Shown here in pieces: positions 39,901-48,900 of a stretch of DNA of 64,000 bases (position 1 is its first letter; the number at the start of each line of letters is the position of its first letter). Position numbers and translations under genes: made by a program. Source of the DNA: Diphasiastrum complanatum. Taxonomy: Eukaryota; Streptophyta; Lycopodiopsida; Lycopodiales; Lycopodiaceae. Under the pieces are notes generated by a model. The model did not search any database and was not told the origin of the DNA. It saw nothing but the letters and a program-made list of their open reading frames with translations. The stretch covers positions 42,128,545-42,192,544 of the forward strand of contig CM055112.1 of the NCBI GenBank assembly GCA_029204225.1, read 5' to 3'.

Positions 39901-42900
39901 CCAAAGATCACATGAGTAGTCCAAGACAAGTTGACATCCTCATAGTTGATGAAAGTGTAATATGTGGTACAATACAGGCCCCTGCGGGTGCAACAAAGTT
40001 GTGATAAAGAAGGGGTGCTAAAAATAATATAGGTTAGCCCATAAGATAGGTTGGCAAAAGATATCAAACATTCATACAGTTACGGACTACAGGATACATG
40101 CCTACTGGGCTACTCTGCATATATTCTGCAGGCCTCTTTACATTTACTGTTGGTTATGTCTATTTCTAGTTACGCATTTTATATTAGTCATGTACAGGCC
40201 CCAGAGCCTTTTTATATGCTTATGACCCGCACTGGGTCCTTTTTTATGACATTGACTGGCCTTGGGCCCTTATTATATGGTTATATGTGGAGTGGGGGCC
40301 CTTAGGAGGGCGCACTATTTTCCCTCCACATTTTGCCTTCCTTTATTTTTGAATTCCTAATTTAGGGTTCATTGGTAGGGTATTTATAGGGGCATTTGTA
40401 CACTCATTTTCAGATTATTGATTGGTATTGCTTGGGCTCTTTGTGGGAGAACCTAGTGTCTTGTCTATTGCTTGTAGGGCTTTAGTCTATTGCTGTCTTT
40501 TATGCTTCATAGATTCAACACCTAAGATTTTGATCATAACTTGGTATCAGAGCATTTTCCTGATTGCTGAATTTCAGATCTGATTTTCTGATTGGGTGCC
40601 CATTTTCCTTGCTGATTTTTCTCTCTTTGCTGAGGGCTTTCGTCTCTTTGCTTCAGCAACATTCAACACAGTTTGGAGGACCAACTCCCATCAGAGCATT
40701 TTCCTTGGCGGAGCTTTAGCAGATAGTTAGCGGAAATTTGGCGGCCGGACAAAAAAAATTTGGGCAAATTATTTCCGGCGCCCAAGTTCCAAATCCAGGC
40801 TGTCCAGCGCCCTACTTCATCACATTTTTCAACCATTGTTCCAGCAAAGTTTCAGCCATATTTCAGTTTTGATTGGAGGCTGTCCATCGCCCTATTTCAT
40901 CACGTTTTCCACAGATTTCTAGCCATATTTTCAACATTGATTGGAGGCTGTCCAGCGCCCACTTTCATTCTCCTTGTGGTCACATTTTCCAGCCAGCTCT
41001 TCGCACACACTTGGAGCTCTATCGAGAGGTATCATTGCTGGTTTTTCCTTGCTTTCCACACCTTTTCTTGACATTTGTCATTTCCTTTTTTGCTCTTAGT
41101 GTCGTTTGTGTACCTAAAGCGTATTTGGGGTGACGACAAAAGTCCGCTCCCTCCGATATTAAGCTTTTCTTACACTCTCTTCACTTCCTGCATTCCTTGA
41201 CCATGGATACTTCCCCTACATCTTCTGAGCCTCGCATACAGTCTTCCACTTACCTTGACGAAGTACGGCATGAATTCCGAGATCATCTTAGGGAAGCCAT
41301 GAGTGATGTACGCACTGATTTACGCCAGGAGTTACGAGAGACGTTCACTGCTCTTTCTGCCCAGATTGCTACACTATCATTATAGTCCAGTGTTTCTCCA
41401 CTATCTCCACCTGTTCCCCCACAGCGTACATTTCCACCACCCGAGACTCCTTCATCTTCTGATCCTTTGCCACGAGACTTTAAGGATAAGGTTCAGCTTA
41501 TTGTGTATTTTGGGTCATCCGATGGGAATGAGCTCGAGAATTGGTATTCTAAGCTTGAGACCTACTTCCTTATGTTTCCTAAGACTGACATTCAGCGGAT
41601 ACATTTGGCTGCTTTACATTTGGAGGGCCGTGCTGCTACTTGGTGGCACATGTTTCGCCAGACGGCTTCACACCCTGGCCTTGCTAGTTGGACAGAGTTT
41701 ATGACAGCACTCCGCCTAGCGATGATTGATCCTCAGTGGCTTATTCGACAGCGCGACATCTTTCGCAGTTTATCTTACACTGGTGACTTGGCTGCTTATA
41801 CGACACGGTTTACAAAGCTTTCCTATCTATTCCCAGATGGACAGAAAGAATAGCCGCACAGTGGGCCTTCGGGAGGCTCTGCATGAACTGCTTCCCGGAA
41901 ATAAGCTGATAGTCCTGCCGAGAATCAATACCGGAAAATATATGCTGAGTACCATCATGAGAGAATGTCAATGTCTGCTGCTGGAGGTCTACTGTAACCG
42001 CACCAAGGGATAGAAAACCAATCAGCACCGAGGATAAGATTGTACCGTGTAAGTGGAATAATATGAAAATCTGCCTGACCAAGGAAGTCTCCAATCCGAT
42101 ATGAAAGCTGCTGATACATCTGCGTGCTAGGAAAAGAGTGTGCACTGGCAACCTCAACATGCAGGAGATGAGGTGTAGTGACTGGCATAGCACGAATACG
42201 TGTAGTAATATGACTGTTGAGAAAAGAGTGAGTGCTACCCGTGTCAACAAGGACAATAAACTCACGACCAGTGATACGTACGCGAAGACGAATATGGCGT
42301 GGACCCGGCTTACCGGCCCAAGTAGCATAAGCAAGCTGAGCATGGCATACAGCTAGATCAGGGGGATCAGGAACAGGCTCAGTGGGTGTGGCAAACTGAT
42401 CAACAGGTGGGTCATCATCAAGAATATGAAGGCATATGGCAGAATCAGGACTATCATCAGATGTGTCAGCATCATGGAAATAGACGGCAGTAGCAGTGGC
42501 AGGCTGTCGGCAATCACGGGCGATATGATCAGGACTCTTACAATTGAAACATAAGCGCTTCTCACGGGATCTCAGACATCTCAGGTTGTGAGTAGCGACG
42601 AACAAAAACAGGACGAGGAGAAAAAGGAGGACGTGATGCAGAAGGAAGAGTGGACGAAGGTGAACTGACAAATGTGGGACTAGCAGAGGATGGAGAGGAA
42701 GCCAGTTCAGCCTATTGCGGATGCACCACCTTTGCCACAGGTATTTTTTGAACTGTTGCGTGAATTTGAGCATGTTTTTAGAGAGCCGACTCAGTTACCA
42801 CCTTTACGAGATGTCAACCACCATATAGACCTTGTTTCCTCTGCATCACCTCCTTTAAATATGTCTATTGTTGAGCGCGAGGAAGTCCAACGTCAGGTGT

Positions 42901-45900
42901 CTAATTTATTACGTCAAGGCCTTATTGTTCCTAGCCACAATCCTTTTGGTGCTCCTGTTTTTTGTATACACAAAAGGATCTTAGTGATCGTCAGTACCGT
43001 TGGCTTCAGTTTTTACAGTCCTTTCATTTTGATATCCATTATAAGCCTGGCAAAAGTAACTCTGCTGCTGATGCTTTGTCTCGTTTACCTACTCTTACTT
43101 ACAGTCTTGTTACGTCTCCCCACTCTTGGTATGATGATCTTCCTCAGGCTTATGCCACATGTCCAGACTTTCGTGATGTTATGTCGTCTGCCTCTCGTCC
43201 TTCCTCTCACCCTCACCAGGTTTATTCCATTGTTAATCATCGCTTGTTTTACTATGGTTCGTTATGTATTCCCAGCACTCTCGACATACGTCCACAGCTC
43301 CTTCTTGATGCCCGTCCTTGTTCCGTTTGAAAGAACATTTTTATTGGCCTTCCATGAAGCGTGAGCTTTCTCACCTTATTCATACTTGTGATTTTTGCCT
43401 TTGTAACAAGTATTCCCGTGAAAAACCTGGCGGTCTCCTTCAAAGTTGGCCTATTCCTTCCCACCAGTGGACTGATATATCTATGGACTTCATTTTAGGT
43501 CTTCCCCGTACTCAGCGTGGTCATGACTCTTGTTTGGTGGTAGTTGATAGGTTTTCTAAACAAGCTCATTTCATACCAGTCAGACGTACTATTACAGCAG
43601 AGCAGTGTGGTCGTATATTTATTTCTGAGATTTTCCGCTTACATGGTCTCCCACGATCTATACTTATTGATCATGATACCAAGTTTACATCAGGTTTTTG
43701 GACAGAGCTTATGCGTATCTTGGATGTTAGGATACTTATGGGCACTGCTTATCATTCTTCTGCGGATGGTCAGTCTGAGGTTATTAACCGGGTATTGGAG
43801 GATTATTTACGACATTATGTTTCTCCTTCTGGTCGTGATTGGGATCAGCATTTACGTTTGGCTGAGTATAGTTATAACAGTTCTGTTAGTTCCAGCACAT
43901 GTATTTCTCCTTTCCTGCTTGCTCATGGACACTCACCAGTTCTACCCGGTATACCTGCTCCTCCAGATGATGCACCTGTTACTATTTCATCTTATCTTTC
44001 GAGTGCTCGAGTGATTATTACTAGAGCTGCTACTCATTTACAACATATTCCGCAGCGGTACAGGACCATTGTTGATCGTCATCGGCGCCATGTTGAGTTT
44101 GCAGAGGGAGATACTTTTTCTCCGGTTACGCTTTGCTCGCCATCGTTTTGTACAGGGTCTTGCTTCTACTGAGAAGCTTGCACCATGCTATTATGGGCCT
44201 TTTCAGATTCTTGAGCGCCTCAGTCCAGTTACATACCGTCTTGAGTTACCTGCTGCTACTCGGGCTTGTGATATCTTTCATGTCAGTTTATTACGTGCTG
44301 CTATTGAGGATGATGCTCCTCGAGATTCCTCATTTCCTACAGATCCAGAGCTTTTTCCATTCCTGCCAACTGCTATTTTACAAGTGCGCTTATTGCATAG
44401 TCGTCGCCATCAGCAGGTTCCGTTTTTGGTCCAGTAGGATGGTCGTCCTATTGAGGAGGCTACTTGGGAGCCCATTGATGTTTTTTATCATAACCCTATC
44501 CTGGCTGATCAGGCTCGATCACTTGCAGCTACCATTGCTTCTCGGGATGCTCCGGCTTCTCTTGATGTTCCTTTCTCAGATGGGATATCTTGATGCAGTA
44601 TTTTTCTCTGGCACTGGTTCTTATCTTATTTTGCCTACATTGGGGGCAATGTTCTTTATAGTCAGGGAGAGTTACGGACTACAAGATACAGGCCTACTGG
44701 GCTACTCTGCATATATTCCGCAGGCCTCTTTACATTTATTGTTGGTTATGTATATTTCTGGTTACGCATTTTATATTAGTCATGTACAGGCCCCAGAGCC
44801 TTTTTATATGCTTATGACCCGCACTGGGTCCTTTTTTATGACATTGACTGGCCTTGGGCCCTTATTATATGGTTATATGTGGAGTGGGGGCCCGTAGGAG
44901 GGCGCACTATTTTCCCTCCACATTTTGACTCCCTTTACTTTTGAATTCCTATTTTAGGGTTCATTGGTAGGGTATTTATAGGGGCATTTGTACACTCATT
45001 TTTCAGATTATTGATTGGTATTGCTTGGGCTCTTCGTGGGAGAACCTATTGTCTTGTCTATTGCTTGTAGGGCTTTAGTCTATTGTTGTCTTTTATGCTT
45101 CATTGATTCAACACCTGAGATTTTGATCATAACTCATACAATCATGTAAGTTACCTAGATATAGACAAATTCAATAGTTGATTGAACAATGTTGAAAGTA
45201 CCACTAACTACTAGTTAGCAATTTTTTACCCTATAGAGGCCAAAAGAAGAATCCACCTTCACTTATTAATGTAATGAAACCTTTTAGGCCCTATGAAGCT
45301 TTACAAGGCCTTAATTACAATATGCAAGTTATGATTACATAATAGGGATGACACATATGGTTCAGATATTTCCAAATTTGTCAATCGTATGCCTCCTATC
45401 GTACGTAGCAGTCAAAGTGGAGTTAAATTTGTTGTCATTTACAGTTGCGTAATCATACACACACAATTTTGTAGCCTTATAAAAATACACATTATAATAG
45501 CTACAAATAGCCATTGCCAAATGGCTGAGAGTTCAAATTTCGAACTGCATTGCAACTACATAATAATGATTGATTGACAAGTGCTTATACTATGTAATAC
45601 TAAAAAAGGATTATAAACTTGAAAATTGAAAACTACATCATCCCTACTCCGTTCGTCAATGCAAAAGAGTACACTCAAATGCACAAGCATAACCTATTGA
45701 GATTCTATCACTCGTCTAGAGGTGAAGGGCAGGCTTAGTCATGATAAAGGAAAACATTGAAGAGTAAATTATATAAAATAAAGCCCGTGAATCCTCACAA
45801 ATGAGCATAGCATGGAATGCATTCCATAATAGGGTTCGGGTTTTCCAGAATGAGGCACAAACAAATCTTATTTTCAGTAGCTATTTGGTTGTCATTTGCT

Positions 45901-48900
45901 CTGGTTTTCAGTAAATGTTAATCCTACAGTTTGGGCTATCAACTGTATGGATGATGATCACTTTTGCAATCGTTTCACTAGAGATGTGAGTGCAAATGTG
46001 CATACAGTTGGGGGCATAAATATTGGGCCCTTCTCGGCGCGCATTTCATAGTGCATAGTAGCTCGTTCACATAGAAATAGAGAGGCATTTTGTTGATTAC
46101 ATTTTGGGAAACATCTATGCTCAGCTGAGAATATGTCAGCAAAAGTCACAAAATGAAAGATAGATTGCTTGAAACAGACTATATTTGTGACAATTGCAAG
46201 TCTCTTTTGTTCTGCACTTTTGAGAGGCAAAACGCTGGTTTGACCATTGATCCCCTAAAAAAATTTCAGCCATAAGCTATTTTTCCAAAAAGAAAAAAAA
46301 AAAAATTGCGATTCTGGGTTTAGAATCACGATTCGCGAATCGTGGACCCAACGAATCGCGATTCGGTGCATCTATGTGCTAAACTTTGATTTGGTGCTTG
46401 ATCGTAAAGGAGAATCATACCACATTTACAATTTGACTGCCAACCGAGTGGAGTTTAACTTAAAACTTAGCAAATTTGCAGTAGAGCTTATAACATAATA
46501 AAAATTTCCAGCAAAAAGAATTTAGGCAAAATACTAATCCAAAAAATAAATAAATTTATGCAAAATAGGTTCCAAAAAGACTGTTCTGAAAAGTGGATGC
46601 AGCGAAACACATACCGCAGCACCTATGCAAAAGAGTAACAAAAAAAAATTATTCCATCACCTCACCTTGTTGAGAACCTAACTAAAAAGCATATGTGGTG
46701 GGAAAAATGCACCAACAAATATAGAAGGAATTGGCACAAATCGATTGGACGAAGACCTTAAAGAGACCATATTCGCTAATACTGTAGAATAAATACTATA
46801 GGAACTAATTGAATTTGATTACTTTTACCGTCGCATATTCTAAAATTTACGAAATACGGCCTCAAAACACACAAACAAAGGTCTATTTAGCAAATAAATC
46901 ATTCCCTACTTTCTCATGAACTAACAAAAGTTTTGCATTCCATCAGTTCAGCAGAAACCTAACTAAAAAGCAAAGCTGGTGACAACATACACCAACAAAT
47001 ATACAACAGATCAACACAAACATATTAAGGATAATTCAAAGAAAACTAGATGTTCTCAATACTGCAAAATATATATATGATGGGAACAATGAAAATTTGA
47101 TTACTTTTTTTGTTATATATTTTGAAACTATAGACGCGGTTCGTTTAACATTTACAAAATGTAACACGGGCTTCGGAACACATAGACAAGGCTCTATTTA
47201 GCAGCAGATCATTTCCTTTTGATTCTAGTCCAATTAAAGCTAACTTCTCATGTTTTCATTAAAGACATCTGCCATGAGCACGTGTTTCATCACTTTACTT
47301 CTATGGAACTTAAAAGGAACATCAGTACTCCACCGATGGGCCTCAATGCAACTTAGGACCATTTAGGGCCATTGACCAGCATTAAGCTTTCCACTTCTCT
47401 GGGCAAGGGCAATGAAAATACTTAACCATGATAGAATCTTGGAATTAAAAGCAACAATATTGTGTTATGCAAACATTCCTTTGGCATCATGGTAAATAAA
47501 GCACACAAACGTAGGAAAAGATACCATTGCCATAGCTCATATTAATGGCTAATTTCAAGTATAACCACATTCAAGAATAAGATTCTCAAGTTTTACTATC
47601 TATGCACAACTAGCTTCATGATGGTCTAGTTGAGTTGTTTTGATTTAAAAACATATGCACAGTGTCATCACCTCAAAAACATAATAATCAAAATTATCTA
47701 CCAAAAGTGACTTGCCAATCATAATATGTGCTTTACAAACTACTATTGGGAAATAAAAAACACATTATGAGTGACATGCATTGTGAACATGCTCAAAAAA
47801 TGTGCACATCATAGGAGCGAAGTTTGATCCAAAGGAACTCTGAAAATGAATATCCATACGAGGTGTGAATATGAGAATCAGGCAATTCGAGGACATTTTC
47901 AAAAAATATTGAGACCAAAGTCTTCAAAAAATCAACATTCTTGAAAAAAGAACATGTTCTCAACACAAAAATTAGCAAAAAAAGGGGACCCGTTTTTTAC
48001 CTACGCTCATGCTAACATTTTTCCAGTCCAACACAGCATTATAGAATACAATGCTTGCTTCGTCTGTTCTGAATCGCAATGCAAATGTCCTTGAATATGC
48101 TTCCTGAATTGTCCAAGTGCACATTGATTACCATTCACATAAACCCAATAAAGGCATTCACTGTGGAAATTATAAACAAACAAATACTTGCTTTCATTAT
48201 TCTACAGCACACTGCCCTCCATCAAGTGAACATAAAAAACATCGGATTTTAAAAAATAATGTAAAAGGAATATCACTTCTGAAATTACTAGTAACAATTT
48301 TAAAATTCCTTCTTGATCCAACTCAGATGTTTTAACTTTTGTTGAGTGAGCATGGAAACCTTGGATACACAATTGTGCAAAAGTCAATCCAAAATTATTA
48401 TATTGAAGTTACTCTGTAACACATGAACTGGACTAAGCTTTTCTATCTTGAAGTTCATCACTCCCACAGAAGAGTGAAAAGCAACAGCTGATTATTGACT
48501 AGCTAAAAAGACACTCAAATAGCCTAAGTGACTTCCAAAAGACTACAATAGCTGTAGGAGAATTTGGCTACAACTCAGAAATACAAAAAGAAAATTTTCA
48601 CCTTCAAAGGAGGGCTCAAAACAAATTCTTAGGTATATAAAATTTTCTAATCAAACACGAGCACTACCAATCAAGTTCCACAAGCTCCCTCACATTTGAG
48701 AGATCATGGAGGTGGAGGATTGGTAATACAACATAGAAGAAAGAACCAATTGCCACCTATAACAAAGAATTACAATAGAATTGCAATGATGTTTAAATTA
48801 AGATGGAATAGTGCAATTGAAACATTGAGATACAAGATTTCATGCTTCAAAAAGATCAACCTGATTGCTACTTCATCAAAGCTCATGCATGCACACCACC

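Larger units (their letters stand above)
40078..45134 (+). mobile_element. Gypsy retrotransposon (chromovirus type), rearranged, non-canonical LTR ends
   Basis: LTRs at 40,078-40,541 and 44,670-45,134 are about 96% alike by eye and flanked by a perfect 5-bp duplication, CATAC (40,073-40,077 and 45,135-45,139). The LTRs start AGTTAC and end ATAACT instead of TG...CA. The primer site TGGTATCAGAGC abuts the 5' LTR, and GTCAGGGAG precedes the 3' LTR. The plus strand carries gag, RNase H tail, integrase and a chromodomain-like tail. The zinc knuckle and protease are on the opposite strand in an inverted block (about 41,853-42,700), and most of reverse transcriptase is deleted at about 42,965. It inserted in PRMT4 intron 3, opposite to the gene. 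Confidence 0.9.
37325..48000 (-). other. PRMT4 intron 3 (10.7 kb), hosts Gypsy element and hAT remnant
   Basis: The largest complete intron. About 5 kb is the Gypsy insertion at 40,078-45,134. It also holds tandem duplications, a hAT transposase remnant and a palindrome pair. The remaining AT-rich sequence (about 38,450-39,840, 45,140-46,300 and 47,220-48,000) shows nothing recognisable. Confidence 0.65.

Noticed and set aside
41303-44897. Long leucine-rich plus-strand frames (133-254 codons) that look like membrane proteins
   Set aside because: They are out-of-frame readings of Gypsy gag, integrase and LTR sequence; the hydrophobic look comes from TTx-rich codons in the wrong frame.
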